Shown: positions 42,781-52,256, counted from the first letter of the stretch. The stretch: DNA of 64,000 nt from Actinomyces procaprae (GCF_004798665.1 NZ_CP039292.1:1426001-1490000), one strand, 5' to 3'. A program made the numbers and translations. The notes: generated by a model from the letters alone, not told the origin.

Positions 42781-44243
42781 CGGTGACGGCCTCCCCGGCC
42801 GCAGGCTCCGGCCGCCGTCCCCCGGCACGGCGGATCATCGGCGTCGAAACCGAGTACGGCATCACCTGTGCCTCCACGGCGGGCGGCCCCCCGCCGCTGG
42901 ACGCCGATCACGCCGCTCGGGAGCTGTTCGCGCCCCTGATCGCCCGCGGACGCTCCTCCAACGTCTTCACCCGCGGCGGCGCGCGCCTGTACCTGGATGT
43001 CGGCTCCCACCCCGAGTTCGCCACCGCCGAATGCGATCGCCTGGCGGACCTGCTCGCCCAGGATCGTGCGGGCGAGCTGACCATGGCGGACCTGGCCGCT
43101 CAGGCCAACGCCCGCCTCGCCGCCCAGGACGTGCCCGGCCGCATCCACCTGCTTAAGAACAACCTCGACGCCGAGGGCACCGGCTTCGGCTGCCACGAGA
43201 ACTACCTGGTGCGCCGACGCGGCGATTTCTGGAATGACGCCCGCACCCTGGTACCACACCTGGTCACTCGGCAGATCCTGGTCGGTGCCGGGCACATCCT
43301 CACCGACCCCGCCGGCAGGCGCCCCGCCCGCTATGCCTTCTCCCAGCGTGCCGACCAGATGGAGGACGCCGTATCCTCCGCGACCACCCGCTCCCGCCCG
43401 CTGATCAACACCCGCGACGAGCCTCACGCCGACGCCGAGCAGTACCGGCGCATGCACGTGATTGTCGGGGACTCCAACATTGCCCAGGGCTCCACCCTGC
43501 TCAAGGTCGGCGCCATGGACCTGCTGCTGGACTACCTGGAGGACGGCGGTGACCTGTCCGACCTACGGCTGGCCGATCCCATGCGCGCCATCCGCGACAC
43601 CTGCCACGACCTGACCGGCACGGTGTCCCTGGAACTCGCCGATGGGAGGACCATCAACCCGGTAGACCTGCAGGCCGAGCACCTGGCCCGCGTTAGCGCG
43701 CACGCCACCGCCGAACTGGACCTGGACGACGCCTACCGGAAAGTACTGGACCTGTGGGAGCGGGGCCTGGAGGCGGTGCGCTCCGGGAACCCGGCGCTGG
43801 TCGCCACCGAGCTGGACTGGGCCGCCAAGTACCAGCTGCTGAGCCGCTACGCGCAGCGTGCCGGTACCGGCCTGGATGATCCGCGCGTGGCCCGCCTGGC
43901 CCTGGCCTACCACGACGTCGACCCGAACGACGGACTACGAGCGCGACTCGAGGCCGCAGGGCTGCTGAGCCGCATCATCGACGAGGACGCCTGCCGCGCC
44001 GCCGTCTGTACCCCGCCCGCGACCACCCGCGCCCACCTGCGCGGCACAGCGGTCGCCCGCGCCGAGGACCTGCGGCGCGACCTGTCGGTCGACTGGGTCA
44101 ACCTCAAGCTTGATGATGGTCGTAGCCGCCCCGTGGCCCTGCGCGACCCCTTCGCCGCCGTCGACTCGCGCGTGGACGCGCTACTGGCCGCCATGGAGGA
44201 GCCAGACTCGCCACGCTCTGGCATACTCATTAGCAGCCCATGA
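42777..44243 (+). CDS. pafA: Pup-protein ligase
   Basis: 488 aa, GTG start in a GTGA overlap with pup. IIGVETEYGITC and NVFTRGGARLYLDVGSHPEFATAECD form the ATP/Mg site with the catalytic Asp; LKNNLDAEGTGFGCHENYLVRR and NTRDEPHADAEQYRRMHVIVGD are shared with Dop. It joins the Pup C-terminal Glu to lysines on target proteins. No long Dop loop is present, which separates it from its paralogue upstream. Confidence 0.96.
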   Translation: MTVTASPAAGSGRRPPARRIIGVETEYGITCASTAGGPPPLDADHAARELFAPLIARGRSSNVFTRGGARLYLDVGSHPEFATAECDRLADLLAQDRAGELTMADLAAQANARLAAQDVPGRIHLLKNNLDAEGTGFGCHENYLVRRRGDFWNDARTLVPHLVTRQILVGAGHILTDPAGRRPARYAFSQRADQMEDAVSSATTRSRPLINTRDEPHADAEQYRRMHVIVGDSNIAQGSTLLKVGAMDLLLDYLEDGGDLSDLRLADPMRAIRDTCHDLTGTVSLELADGRTINPVDLQAEHLARVSAHATAELDLDDAYRKVLDLWERGLEAVRSGNPALVATELDWAAKYQLLSRYAQRAGTGLDDPRVARLALAYHDVDPNDGLRARLEAAGLLSRIIDEDACRAAVCTPPATTRAHLRGTAVARAEDLRRDLSVDWVNLKLDDGRSRPVALRDPFAAVDSRVDALLAAMEEPDSPRSGILISSP

Positions 44244-45544
44244 GCCAATACACCGACAAGACCACGCCCGTCCCCGCCGCGGGGCCGGATGGCAAGCCGT
44301 TGACCCGCCGCCAGCTGCGCGAGCTCGAGCGGGAATTCGAGCGTGCCCGGCAGCGCAGCATAGAGATGCACGCCTCGGCGCCCCCGCCTGCGGTCGTGCA
44401 TGTCGACGGCGGCCCCGGTGTGCCCACCGCGGTGGTCCCGTCGGAGCAGGAGCGGCAGGAACCGCCCGCCATTACCGGCGCCCAGCGCGCCATCGGCGCA
44501 GCCCTGGGGCGGCCCCGTCCCCGCGGGCGGGTCGCCGTCGTACTCGCCGTCGTCGTCATCGTCGCGATCGTGCTGGTGCCGGTCATCGTCTCCCGCCTCG
44601 GCGACGGGGGCGAGGCCACGGGCACGGCCACCGGTCAGGTGACCGCGGCGGACGCCCCAATCGACTCCGTCCTGGAGGTCGCCGGACGAGTCGGCTCCGT
44701 ACCGGTGGTCTCATTGAGTGCTCCGCTGGCGCCGGCCACCTCAGTCACGACCGACACACTGATCGCGGGAGACGGCCGCACTCTGTCCCCTGGGGACGCC
44801 GTCCTGCTGTCCGTCTCCACGTTCTCCGGGACCAGCGGTGCGAACACCACCGGCACCCCCACCGGCGTGCGCATCTACCGGGGCACCGTCGATGCCTCTG
44901 CTCTTGGCGAGGTGCTCGCCCAGACGGTCACCGGTATCACGGAGGGGTCCCGACTGGTACTGCGCGCCCCCGTGTCGGGCGCCGACGGCGCCGTCGTCAC
45001 CGAGATCACCGTGGTTGATGTCCTGCCCACCACGGCCTCGGGCCAGGCGCAGGATCCCGCGGACGGCATGCCCGCCGTCACTTTCGGCGACGACGGCAGC
45101 GTGTCCCTGTCGATTGAGGGGCTGGCCGCCCCCACCCGGGCTGTCGCCTCGGTCCTGGTGGCGGGCGATGGGCAGCAGATCGACTCCGGCGACGTCATCA
45201 TCGCCCGCTACGCCTTCGTCACCTGGTCCGACGCCGCCTTGGGCACATCCAGCTACGGCTTCACAACCGTTCCCAGCACGATCGACATGACCAACACCAT
45301 GGCGGGCATCTCTCAGCAGCTGGTGGATGTGACCGTGGGCAGCCGGATCGTGCTGGCCCTGCCGGCCGATCAGGCCGCCGGTGACGACGCGCTGGCTGTA
45401 GTCATCGACATTCTCGCCGTCGCCGCCGACGGCACTGTCACCGACGCCACCTCATCCCCGACCGAGAGCGCCGCCCCCGACGCCGGGGGCGGCATCGTCA
45501 GAGTGACCCCAAGCCCCGGCAGCGCCGGCCAGGAGGAGCAGTAG
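44240..45544 (+). CDS. Membrane-anchored protein with two degenerate FKBP-like domains
   Basis: 434 aa. A charged cytoplasmic N-terminus ([20 protein letters not shown]) precedes one transmembrane helix near residues 95-115 ([20 protein letters not shown]). The outside part has two repeats that each follow the FKBP pattern: G-x-x-L-x-x-GD-V-x-L...SR-L-V-L-x-x-P...V-x-x-I-x-V-V-D-x-L (first about 150-265, second 290-400, with [34 protein letters not shown]). Aromatic active-site residues of true prolyl isomerases are mostly missing. FKBP genes commonly follow pafA; this one overlaps it by 4 bp. Confidence 0.75.
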   Translation: MSQYTDKTTPVPAAGPDGKPLTRRQLRELEREFERARQRSIEMHASAPPPAVVHVDGGPGVPTAVVPSEQERQEPPAITGAQRAIGAALGRPRPRGRVAVVLAVVVIVAIVLVPVIVSRLGDGGEATGTATGQVTAADAPIDSVLEVAGRVGSVPVVSLSAPLAPATSVTTDTLIAGDGRTLSPGDAVLLSVSTFSGTSGANTTGTPTGVRIYRGTVDASALGEVLAQTVTGITEGSRLVLRAPVSGADGAVVTEITVVDVLPTTASGQAQDPADGMPAVTFGDDGSVSLSIEGLAAPTRAVASVLVAGDGQQIDSGDVIIARYAFVTWSDAALGTSSYGFTTVPSTIDMTNTMAGISQQLVDVTVGSRIVLALPADQAAGDDALAVVIDILAVAADGTVTDATSSPTESAAPDAGGGIVRVTPSPGSAGQEEQ

Positions 45545-45546
45545 AC

Positions 45547-46317
45547 ATGAGTGTTGCCGTGCGCGTGATCCCATGCCTCGACGTCAAGGACGGCCGCGTG
45601 GTCAAGGGCGTGAACTTCGCCGGTCTGCGCGACGCCGGCGATCCGGTGGAGCTCGCCGCCCGCTACGACGCCCAGGGAGCGGATGAGATCACCTTCCTGG
45701 ACGTGTCCGCATCCGCGGAGGGGCGGGCCACCATGCTGGATGTGGTGGCCGCCACCGCGGAGCAGGTTTTCGTGCCGCTGACCGTCGGCGGGGGCGTGCG
45801 CAGCGTGGACGACGTCGACCGCCTGCTACGCGCAGGCGCCGATAAGGTCGGCATCAACACCGCCGCCATTGCCCGCCCGGAGCTGCTGTCGGAGGTCGCC
45901 GCCCGCTTCGGCAATCAGGTGGTGGTTCTGTCGGTGGACGCCCGGCGCTGCCCGCAAGGCGTGGCCACGCCCTCCGGCTACGAGGTCACCACCCACGGTG
46001 GCACTCGTTCCACCGGTATTGACGCCGTGGAGTGGGCCGCCCGCGCCGCCGAGCTGGGCGCGGGCGAGATCCTGCTGAACTCCATGGACGCCGATGGTGT
46101 CACCGGCGGATTCGACCTGGAGATGCTCGACGACGTGCGCCGCGCGGTGCGTATTCCGCTGATCGCCTCCGGCGGCGCGGGGCGGCCGGAGGACTTCGCG
46201 GCCGCGGCTGACCACGGCGCCGATGCCGTTCTGGCAGCCAGCGTCTTCCACTACGGCACTATGACCATCGGGCAGGCCAAGGAGGCGCTGCGGGCCGCCG
46301 GCCACCCGGTGCGCTGA
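45547..46317 (+). CDS. hisF: Imidazole glycerol phosphate synthase, cyclase subunit
   Basis: 256 aa. TIM barrel with the HisF start [24 protein letters not shown]; catalytic Asp residues lie in CLDVKDG and in [47 protein letters not shown] and [15 protein letters not shown] bind the phosphates. With HisH it makes imidazole glycerol phosphate and AICAR for histidine synthesis. It begins 2 bp after the FKBP-like gene, so it may be expressed from the pupylation operon. Confidence 0.96.
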   Translation: MSVAVRVIPCLDVKDGRVVKGVNFAGLRDAGDPVELAARYDAQGADEITFLDVSASAEGRATMLDVVAATAEQVFVPLTVGGGVRSVDDVDRLLRAGADKVGINTAAIARPELLSEVAARFGNQVVVLSVDARRCPQGVATPSGYEVTTHGGTRSTGIDAVEWAARAAELGAGEILLNSMDADGVTGGFDLEMLDDVRRAVRIPLIASGGAGRPEDFAAAADHGADAVLAASVFHYGTMTIGQAKEALRAAGHPVR

Positions 46318-46414
46318 GCTATGCGGGTAGGTGAAGACCTGGGGGGAGTTCTCCCCATACACCTCCACCCGGTTCTCATGTTACGGTTCGTGCTACACCA
46401 GGAAAGGCGAATTA

Positions 46415-46810
46415 ATGACCAGCTATGACCCCAATCAGAATCCCGGGAACAACCAGGGCTATCCGGGCGGCCAGCCGCCGCAGTACCAGGGCGGCCCCAA
46501 CGGACAGGCCCCCCAGTACCAGGGCTACAACCAGCCCGCCGGCTACGGCATGAACCCCACGGCGATGGCAACCGAGAAGAACAGCCTCGGTGGCTGGGCG
46601 CTCGGGCTGGGCATCGCCTCGGTGTGCTGCGGCATCTTCACCGGTATCCCGGCGATCATCCTGGGCTACCTCGGCATGCAGGCCGCCAACGAGGGCCGTG
46701 CCAACAACAAGGGCATGGCCATCGCGGGCATTGTCCTGGGCGTGCTGTCCATTGTGTGGTCGATCATCAACATCTCCACGGGCATGGTCAACAACGTGCT
46801 CAACAACTGA
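46415..46810 (+). CDS. DUF4190-domain small membrane protein
   Basis: 131 aa from ATG 46415 with AGGAAAGG upstream. The N-terminal 60 residues are a Gln/Gly/Pro/Tyr-rich low-complexity region (PPQYQGGPNGQAPQYQGYNQ). Two membrane helices follow, with the DUF4190 pattern ALGLGIASVCCGIFTGIPAIILGYLGMQAANEGR and GMAIAGIVLGVLSIVW. Function unknown. A GGGGAG-TT-CTCCCC hairpin sits at 46343-46356 in its leader. Confidence 0.88.
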   Translation: MTSYDPNQNPGNNQGYPGGQPPQYQGGPNGQAPQYQGYNQPAGYGMNPTAMATEKNSLGGWALGLGIASVCCGIFTGIPAIILGYLGMQAANEGRANNKGMAIAGIVLGVLSIVWSIINISTGMVNNVLNN

Positions 46811-46822
46811 CCCGGTGCACCT

Positions 46823-47275
46823 GTGACCGGCACCCGTATTCCTGCTGGAGTCGTAAGTGACTCCGACAAGCGCCGCCGCGCCCTGACGGGCGCGGCGGTA
46901 GCCGTATCGTGCCTGCCCGGAGCGCTGATCATCGGTTCGAGGCTACTGGGGCGGGACGGAGTAGACCTGTGCATCATGCACCGCCTGACCGGCTACTGGT
47001 GTCCGCTGTGCGGGGGCACCCGCGCGACCCGTGCGCTCATGCACGGCGATGTGATCGATGCGGTCGGCTACAACCCCTTCGCGTTGCTGGTGCTGGCTCT
47101 GGGCGCCGCAGTGCTGGTGCGCTGGGTCAGCGGCCGCCGCAGGAGCCATCCGCGGCCGCTGCTCACCTCACGCGAGGCCATTGCACTGTTCGCGGCCGCC
47201 GGCGTATTCGCCCTGCTGCGGAACCTTCCGGGAATGTGGCTGTATATCAACCCCCTCCTGGGGCCCGCAGGCTGA
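46823..47275 (+). CDS. DUF2752 membrane protein
   Basis: 150 aa, GTG start 12 bp after the DUF4190 gene. The family motif is HRLTGYWCPLCGGTRATRALMHGD, with two Cys and conserved Arg; NPFALLVLALGAAVLV and AIALFAAAGVFALLRNL are membrane helices. The role is unknown. Members often sit beside DUF4190-type proteins in actinobacteria, as here. Confidence 0.88.
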   Translation: MTGTRIPAGVVSDSDKRRRALTGAAVAVSCLPGALIIGSRLLGRDGVDLCIMHRLTGYWCPLCGGTRATRALMHGDVIDAVGYNPFALLVLALGAAVLVRWVSGRRRSHPRPLLTSREAIALFAAAGVFALLRNLPGMWLYINPLLGPAG

Positions 47276-47317
47276 GCCGTGGCCGCCCCTCAGCCTGGGG
47301 CGTGCGAGAATGAAGGG

Positions 47318-47752
47318 GTGACAGCCTCAGCCAAGACTCTGGACCCTGAACTCTCAGCCCGGCTCAAGCGGGATGCGAATGGTCTGGTGGCCGCCGTCGT
47401 CCAGCAGTACGACACCCGTGAGGTGCTGATGGTCGGCTGGATGAACGACGAGGCGCTGCGCCGCACCCTCACCGAGGGGCGCGTGACCTACTGGTCGCGC
47501 TCACGGCAGGAGTACTGGCGCAAGGGTGACACCTCCGGGCATTACCAGTACGTCAAGGCCGTGTCCCTGGACTGCGACGGTGATGCGCTGCTGGTTGAGG
47601 TGGACCAGGTCGGCGCCGCCTGCCACACGGGGGAGCGCACCTGCTTCCTGACGGGCGGGGACCTGGGTGCCGCGGTGGGTGAGCGTCCCTCCTACCGGAC
47701 CGATTTGCCTGAGCGGCCCCCGGCCGGGAACCATGAGGAGCGGAGGGGGTGA
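47318..47752 (+). CDS. hisI: Phosphoribosyl-AMP cyclohydrolase
   Basis: 144 aa from GTG 47318. Signature [39 protein letters not shown] and the metal-binding [27 protein letters not shown], whose Cys and Asp residues bind zinc and magnesium, are complete. It opens the purine ring of phosphoribosyl-AMP in histidine synthesis. It stands apart from hisF by two unrelated membrane genes, a rearranged form of the usual hisF-hisI order. Confidence 0.94.
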   Translation: MTASAKTLDPELSARLKRDANGLVAAVVQQYDTREVLMVGWMNDEALRRTLTEGRVTYWSRSRQEYWRKGDTSGHYQYVKAVSLDCDGDALLVEVDQVGAACHTGERTCFLTGGDLGAAVGERPSYRTDLPERPPAGNHEERRG

Positions 47753-47759
47753 CTACCGG

Positions 47760-48584
47760 GTGAACGGCTTCGAAGAGCTGGCCGCCGCGGCCAGGGCCTG
47801 TGTGGCCGCGCGCGAGCAACGCGTCCCGTTGGATGCTCTTAAGGAGGCCGTGCGCGCGGCCCCCGCCTGTCGCGATGCTGTGGCCGCCCTGCACCGTGAG
47901 GGACGTGCCGTGTCGGTGATCGCCGAGGTCAAGCGCGCAACCGCCACCTTCGCCGACCTGTCCGGAGTCGGTGACGTCGCCATCCTTGCGGGCTTCTACG
48001 CCGCTGGCGGCGCCGCCTGCGTCTCTGTTGTCACCGAGCCGGTTCGCTCCCACGGCCGCCTGGCCGATCTTGACGCCGTTCGCGCCGCCGTGGACGTACC
48101 CGTACTGGTCAATGACGTCATCGTCACCCCCTACCAGGTGCATGAGGCCCGTGCCCACGGTGCCGACCTGCTCATGCTGGACGCCCGTCTGGAGCCACTC
48201 ATCCTGGAGTCGCTGATCGAGCGCACCCACTCCCTGGGGATGGTGGCGGTCGTCGAGGCGCACTCTCGGGGGGAGGCCGTCGCCGCCGTTCAGTCGGGGG
48301 CCCGCCTCATCGCGGTGGACGCCCGGGACCCGGAGACCCGGATGGTTGACCGGTCCCGGTTCGAACGGGTTGCCCGGGTACTGCCCGGCTCCGTGACCCG
48401 CATTGCCGCCGGCGGAGTGCGCGGGCCCCATGATGTGATGAGCTACGCGCGTGCCGGCGCGGACGTCGTGCTCGTTGGTGAGGCCGTCATCCGGTCCGCC
48501 GATCCTCAACAGTTCGTAGCCGAGCTGGTCGCCGCAGGCAGCCACCCGGCGCTCCTTCCCGCAACTCATCGAGAGGCGCTGTAA
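47760..48584 (+). CDS. TrpC-like barrel protein lacking key catalytic residues
   Basis: 274 aa from GTG 47760 with AGGGGG upstream. Overall clearly an indole-3-glycerol-phosphate synthase homologue: VSVIAEVKRATAT (Glu56, Lys58 kept), GGAACVSVVTEP, LADLDAVRAAVDVPVLVND, VVEAHS (Glu166 kept) and GVRGPHDVMSYARAGADVVLVGEAVI. The catalytic Lys of the normal LRKDF motif is Asn118, the Asn of the GVNARNL motif is Asp187, and the Glu-Ser of the AESG motif is Ala217-Gly218. IGPS activity is therefore doubtful. No other trp gene is in the window; in related genomes this interval carries trpE/B/A. Confidence 0.85.
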   Translation: MNGFEELAAAARACVAAREQRVPLDALKEAVRAAPACRDAVAALHREGRAVSVIAEVKRATATFADLSGVGDVAILAGFYAAGGAACVSVVTEPVRSHGRLADLDAVRAAVDVPVLVNDVIVTPYQVHEARAHGADLLMLDARLEPLILESLIERTHSLGMVAVVEAHSRGEAVAAVQSGARLIAVDARDPETRMVDRSRFERVARVLPGSVTRIAAGGVRGPHDVMSYARAGADVVLVGEAVIRSADPQQFVAELVAAGSHPALLPATHREAL

Positions 48585-49451
48585 GTGCCAGTCACCCTGC
48601 TCACCCCGGCCGTAACTGTCGCGGCGTCGATTCCCAGTCCCGCCCGGTCCGTGTGGTATCTGGGGCCGTTCCCGCTGCGCGCCTATGCCCTGTGCATCCT
48701 GGCCGGGGTGTTCGTCGCCGTCTGGTGGACCGACCGCCGCTACCGTGCCGTTGGCGGGGGAGAGGACCAGGTGCTGGATGTGGCCCTGCTGGCGGTGCCC
48801 GTGGGCATTGTGGGCGCCCGGCTGTACCACGTGGTCACCTCCCCGGACGCGTATTTCGGTCAGGGTGGGAATCCCGCGCTCATCCCACAGATCTGGCGGG
48901 GAGGGCTGGGCGTTTGGGGCGGCATCTTCTTCGGGGCCGTGGCCGCGGCCTGGCTGCTGCGCCGTCGTGGGCTGCGCTGGGCGCCCTTCGCCGACGCCGT
49001 CGCGCCGGCGCTGCTGGTTGCCCAGGCGATCGGACGGCTGGGCAACTGGTTCAACCAGGAGCTGTTCGGCTCCCCGACGACACTGCCCTGGGGGCTACGG
49101 ATCGACTCGGCGCACCTGCCGAACGGCTATGCACCCGGTACGCTGTTCCACCCCACGTTCCTGTACGAGGCGCTGTGGAACCTTGCGGGAGCAGCCTTCC
49201 TCATCTGGCTGGAACGATTCCTGCGGCGTCGTGACGGCGCTGTGGGCGGGCGGCTGCTGTGGGCATACCTGATGGTGTACACGGCCGGCCGCGTGTGGAT
49301 CGAGTGCCTGCGCATCGACGAGGCTCAGCTGATTGCCGGGCTGCGGCTCAACGTTTGGACCTCCATCGCGATCTTCTTGGTCGGTCTGGTTTGCTTCGTC
49401 GTCCTCTCCCGTCGGCCCCTGAGCGATGAGGTTGTCGGCGGGCGGCGGTGA
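48585..49451 (+). CDS. lgt: Prolipoprotein diacylglyceryl transferase
   Basis: 288 aa, GTG start directly after the trpC-like stop. About seven membrane helices. Family motifs: RAYALCILAGV, VGIVGARLYHV, GGLGVWGGIFFG, LLVAQAIGRLGNWFNQELFG (the Lgt signature with Arg and Asn) and HPTFLYEALWN. It moves diacylglycerol from phosphatidylglycerol to the lipobox Cys of lipoproteins, such as the two binding proteins encoded at 34494 and 55365. Length is normal. Confidence 0.96.
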   Translation: MPVTLLTPAVTVAASIPSPARSVWYLGPFPLRAYALCILAGVFVAVWWTDRRYRAVGGGEDQVLDVALLAVPVGIVGARLYHVVTSPDAYFGQGGNPALIPQIWRGGLGVWGGIFFGAVAAAWLLRRRGLRWAPFADAVAPALLVAQAIGRLGNWFNQELFGSPTTLPWGLRIDSAHLPNGYAPGTLFHPTFLYEALWNLAGAAFLIWLERFLRRRDGAVGGRLLWAYLMVYTAGRVWIECLRIDEAQLIAGLRLNVWTSIAIFLVGLVCFVVLSRRPLSDEVVGGRR

Positions 49452-49522
49452 TGACGGTCCCAACCCGGCGGCGAGCGCGCCAGTTGCTCGTACACGGGCC
49501 GGGAGTCATCTAGGCTTGGCCT

Positions 49523-50953
49523 ATGCGCAGAGCGAAGATCGTATGCACCCTTGGGCCCGCCACCGATTCTCCTGAACAGGTGCAGGCGCTCGTGGACGCC
49601 GGCATGAACGTATGCCGCATCAACCGTTCCCACGGCCGCGCCGAGGACCAGGAGGAGGTCATAGCGCGCGTGCGCGCCGCCGCTGAGGCCTCGGGCCGCG
49701 CCGTCGCCATCCTGGTTGATCTCCAGGGCCCGAAGATCCGCCTGGGCAACTTCGTTGATGACCAGAAGGTCATGCTGAACAAGGGCGACGAGTTCACCAT
49801 CACCACCGACGACGTCCTGGGCACCGTCAAGCGCGTCTCCACCACCTTCAAGGGACTGCCAGGGGACTGCCGTCCCGGGGACCGGCTGCTGATCGACGAC
49901 GGCAACGTGGCCGTGCGCGTCACCGCCGTAACCGATACCGACGTCGTCACCCGCGTGGAGGTACCCGGCTACGTCTCCAACCACAAGGGCATCAATCTTC
50001 CGGGTGTGGCGGTGTCCGTGCCCGCCCTGAGTGAGAAGGACCGTGAGGACCTGCGCTGGGCGCTCAAGATCGGCGCCGACCTCATCGCTCTGTCCTTCGT
50101 GCGCAACGCCGACGACATCAAGGACGTCCACGAGATCATGGACGAGGTCGGTGTACGCATTCCGGTGATCGCCAAGATTGAGAAGCCGCAGGCCGTGGAG
50201 AACCTGCTGGACATCGTCTCCGCGTTCGACGGCATCATGGTTGCCCGTGGTGACCTCGGCGTCGAGATGCCCCTGGAGGCGGTGCCGCTGGTGCAGAAGC
50301 GCGCCATCGAGCTCGCCCGCCGTCAGGCGAAGCCGGTGATCGTCGCCACCCAGGTGCTGGAGTCGATGATCCAGAACCCGCGTCCGACTCGCGCGGAGGC
50401 TTCCGACTGCGCCAATGCCATCCTCGACGGCGCCGACGCCGTCATGCTCTCCGGGGAGACCTCGGTGGGCGCCTACCCGATCGAGGCCGTGCGCACCATG
50501 GCGAACATCATTGAGAACGTGGAGGAGAACGGCGGCGAGCGTATCGCCCCCTTGGGTTCCTACCCGCAGACCCGCGGCGGTGCCATCACCCGTGCCGCCG
50601 CTGAGATGGGCGAGCAGCTCGACGCCACCTACCTGGTCACCTTCACCCAGTCCGGCGACACCGCTCGCCGCCTGTCCCGTCTGCGCTCAACCATCCCGCT
50701 GCTGGCCTTCACCCCGCTGCGCTCCACCCGCAACCAGCTGTCGGTCTCCTGGGGTGTACAAACCTACGAGGTGCCCGAGGTAAAGCACACCGATGACATG
50801 GTTGATCAGGTCGATGAAGTGCTCCAGGCCAAGCATCTGGCCCAGCCCGGCGACGAGGTGATCATCGTTGCCGGCATGCCCCCGGGCACGCCCGGCTCCA
50901 CCAACTCCATCCGCGTGCACACGGTGGGGGAGCGCGGCGATTACCGGGTGTGA
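49523..50953 (+). CDS. pyk: Pyruvate kinase
   Basis: 476 aa. RRAKIVCTLGPATDSPEQ, VCRINRSHG, VDLQGPKIRLG, the catalytic Lys in IPVIAKIEKPQAVENL and MVARGDLGVEMPLEAVPLVQKR (Glu/Asp Mg ligands) are intact, as is MLSGETSVGAYPIEAV. The C-terminal regulatory domain is complete. It transfers phosphate from PEP to ADP, producing the pyruvate that the ferredoxin oxidoreductase at 1096-4050 could consume. Its end overlaps the convergent gene by 13 bp. Confidence 0.97.
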   Translation: MRRAKIVCTLGPATDSPEQVQALVDAGMNVCRINRSHGRAEDQEEVIARVRAAAEASGRAVAILVDLQGPKIRLGNFVDDQKVMLNKGDEFTITTDDVLGTVKRVSTTFKGLPGDCRPGDRLLIDDGNVAVRVTAVTDTDVVTRVEVPGYVSNHKGINLPGVAVSVPALSEKDREDLRWALKIGADLIALSFVRNADDIKDVHEIMDEVGVRIPVIAKIEKPQAVENLLDIVSAFDGIMVARGDLGVEMPLEAVPLVQKRAIELARRQAKPVIVATQVLESMIQNPRPTRAEASDCANAILDGADAVMLSGETSVGAYPIEAVRTMANIIENVEENGGERIAPLGSYPQTRGGAITRAAAEMGEQLDATYLVTFTQSGDTARRLSRLRSTIPLLAFTPLRSTRNQLSVSWGVQTYEVPEVKHTDDMVDQVDEVLQAKHLAQPGDEVIIVAGMPPGTPGSTNSIRVHTVGERGDYRV

Positions 50954-51606
50954 GCGCCGGGTCGGGCCCGCAGTGATGCGCGGGCAAAACGGGTATCGGC
51001 CCATCGCAACACGCAGTAGAGCAGTTGCGTGGCGCCGGGCATGAAGCCCGCCCCATGGTGGTAGCAGGGGTCCATGGTGGTGACCAGGATCGCGCCGGGC
51101 GTGGTGGACTCGTCCAGGAAGGTGGTCACACCCGCCTCAGCCCCGTCCTCCTCCAGCGTCACCAGTGGCACTGCGCCTTCGGGCAGTTGGAAGACGCCGT
51201 GGTGGTGCCAGATCACGGCGCGTTCAGACAAATACTCCCACACGGGATGCTCCGGGCTGCGGCGCCGCATGCCGGAATCCTCCCCGGTGCGCCACCACCA
51301 GAAGTTGGTGGGTCGTGCTTGCCATTGCAGGCCCGGCAACCACTCCTGGGCGGAGTTCTCCCCGAATACGACCAGGGTGCCGCCGCGTTCGGCGACAGCT
51401 CGCATGGCGGCGGCATGTTCCAGCAGCATCCGGGGGTGGGAGCGGTCCGCGACGAGCAGGACATCGAGAGCGGCGAAGTCTGCCGCCGTCGCGTCGGGCA
51501 GATACAGGTCGGCCAGGCGGTAGGGCCGCAGTGCGGGGTCGGCCAGGGTCTTTAGCTGTGAGCCGGTGCCGGTGTGGGCGAAGCCGATCATGGGTGCGGG
51601 GTTCAT
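50941..51606 (-). CDS. Unknown protein, partner B of the importer operon (GATase-like fold suspected)
   Basis: 221 aa, ATG in an ATGA overlap with the upstream gene, GGAGG 7 nt before it. Alternating strands and helices (YRLADLYLP, ALDVLLVADRSHP, GGTLVVFGEN, EWLPGLQW, EHPVWEYL, GAILVTTMDPCYHHGAGF). Strand-helix order and the HPVW step recall class I glutamine-amidotransferase-like or ThuA-like domains, but no Cys nucleophile elbow is seen. The tail has a His-His pair and a Cys (DPCYHHGAGF) that could bind metal. It shares a diffuse pattern with the gene upstream, so the two look like old paralogues. Last gene of the importer operon. Confidence 0.75.
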   Translation of the reverse strand: MNPAPMIGFAHTGTGSQLKTLADPALRPYRLADLYLPDATAADFAALDVLLVADRSHPRMLLEHAAAMRAVAERGGTLVVFGENSAQEWLPGLQWQARPTNFWWWRTGEDSGMRRRSPEHPVWEYLSERAVIWHHHGVFQLPEGAVPLVTLEEDGAEAGVTTFLDESTTPGAILVTTMDPCYHHGAGFMPGATQLLYCVLRWADTRFARASLRARPGAHTR

Positions 51607-52256
51607 GCGTTACCTCCGAGCCAGTTGCGAATGTTGTCGGTGAGTCGAGTCAGGGTGGTCCCGGGGGTGCGGGCGAAGATTGCCAGATCCAGGCCGGCAT
51701 GAACCACGACACGGCCCTCTGCCACCGGGAACTCCACATCGATGGGCGCCCGCAGCGGTCCCAGACCGTTGATGACCGTGGTGCCTACCGGCAGGTCTAA
51801 CAGGTAGCCCCGACCGTAGAAGCCGGCCACGCCGAACTGTTCCAGTTGCTCCCGGGTACGGGGAATATGCGGCCCGGAACGGTACAGCAGCTCTTCGACA
51901 TCGACGCCGTCCCACACCGGGTGCGAGGCCAGGCGAGTGATGCCCAGGTCGCGCGGGCCGTGATACTCCAGCAGCCGCCATTTGGGCAGGCCGGTCACCC
52001 AGGGCTCCACCACGTGACCGTTGACCAGCATGCGGCCACCGGCCCTCAAGAACGCGTCGAAGTGCGCGCGGTGGCCGGCCAGGTGGCGCTGATCGCACAT
52101 GCCGGAAACGAGGATGCCGGGCGTATGCGCCAGTGCCTCTTCATCCAAGTCGTAGGGGTCGAGGGGGCGAAATCCGTCGGGCACGTCGGCGGCCCCCATG
52201 GTGGGGGAGTGCCCATCTGGTGCGGGCATGAGCCAAAGGGGTTCGTTATGGGTCAT
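51603..52256 (-). CDS. Unknown protein, partner A of the importer operon (GATase-like fold suspected)
   Basis: 217 aa. ATG 52256 overlaps the ATPase stop by one base (TGATG); GGAAAGG precedes it. Layout parallels partner B: FRPLDPYDLDEEAL, GILVSGMCDQRHLAGHRAHFDAFL, GGRMLVNGH, EPWVTGLPKW, SHPVWDGV, then strands ending VVVHAGLDLAIFA. Shared core with B is D-x-R/H...H...GG-x-x-x-V-x-G...W-x-x-GL-x-W...HPVW. A Cys sits in SGMCDQRHL rather than in a canonical nucleophile turn. No signal peptide. Role unknown; the tight coupling suggests it handles the imported ligand. Confidence 0.75.
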   Translation of the reverse strand: MTHNEPLWLMPAPDGHSPTMGAADVPDGFRPLDPYDLDEEALAHTPGILVSGMCDQRHLAGHRAHFDAFLRAGGRMLVNGHVVEPWVTGLPKWRLLEYHGPRDLGITRLASHPVWDGVDVEELLYRSGPHIPRTREQLEQFGVAGFYGRGYLLDLPVGTTVINGLGPLRAPIDVEFPVAEGRVVVHAGLDLAIFARTPGTTLTRLTDNIRNWLGGNA

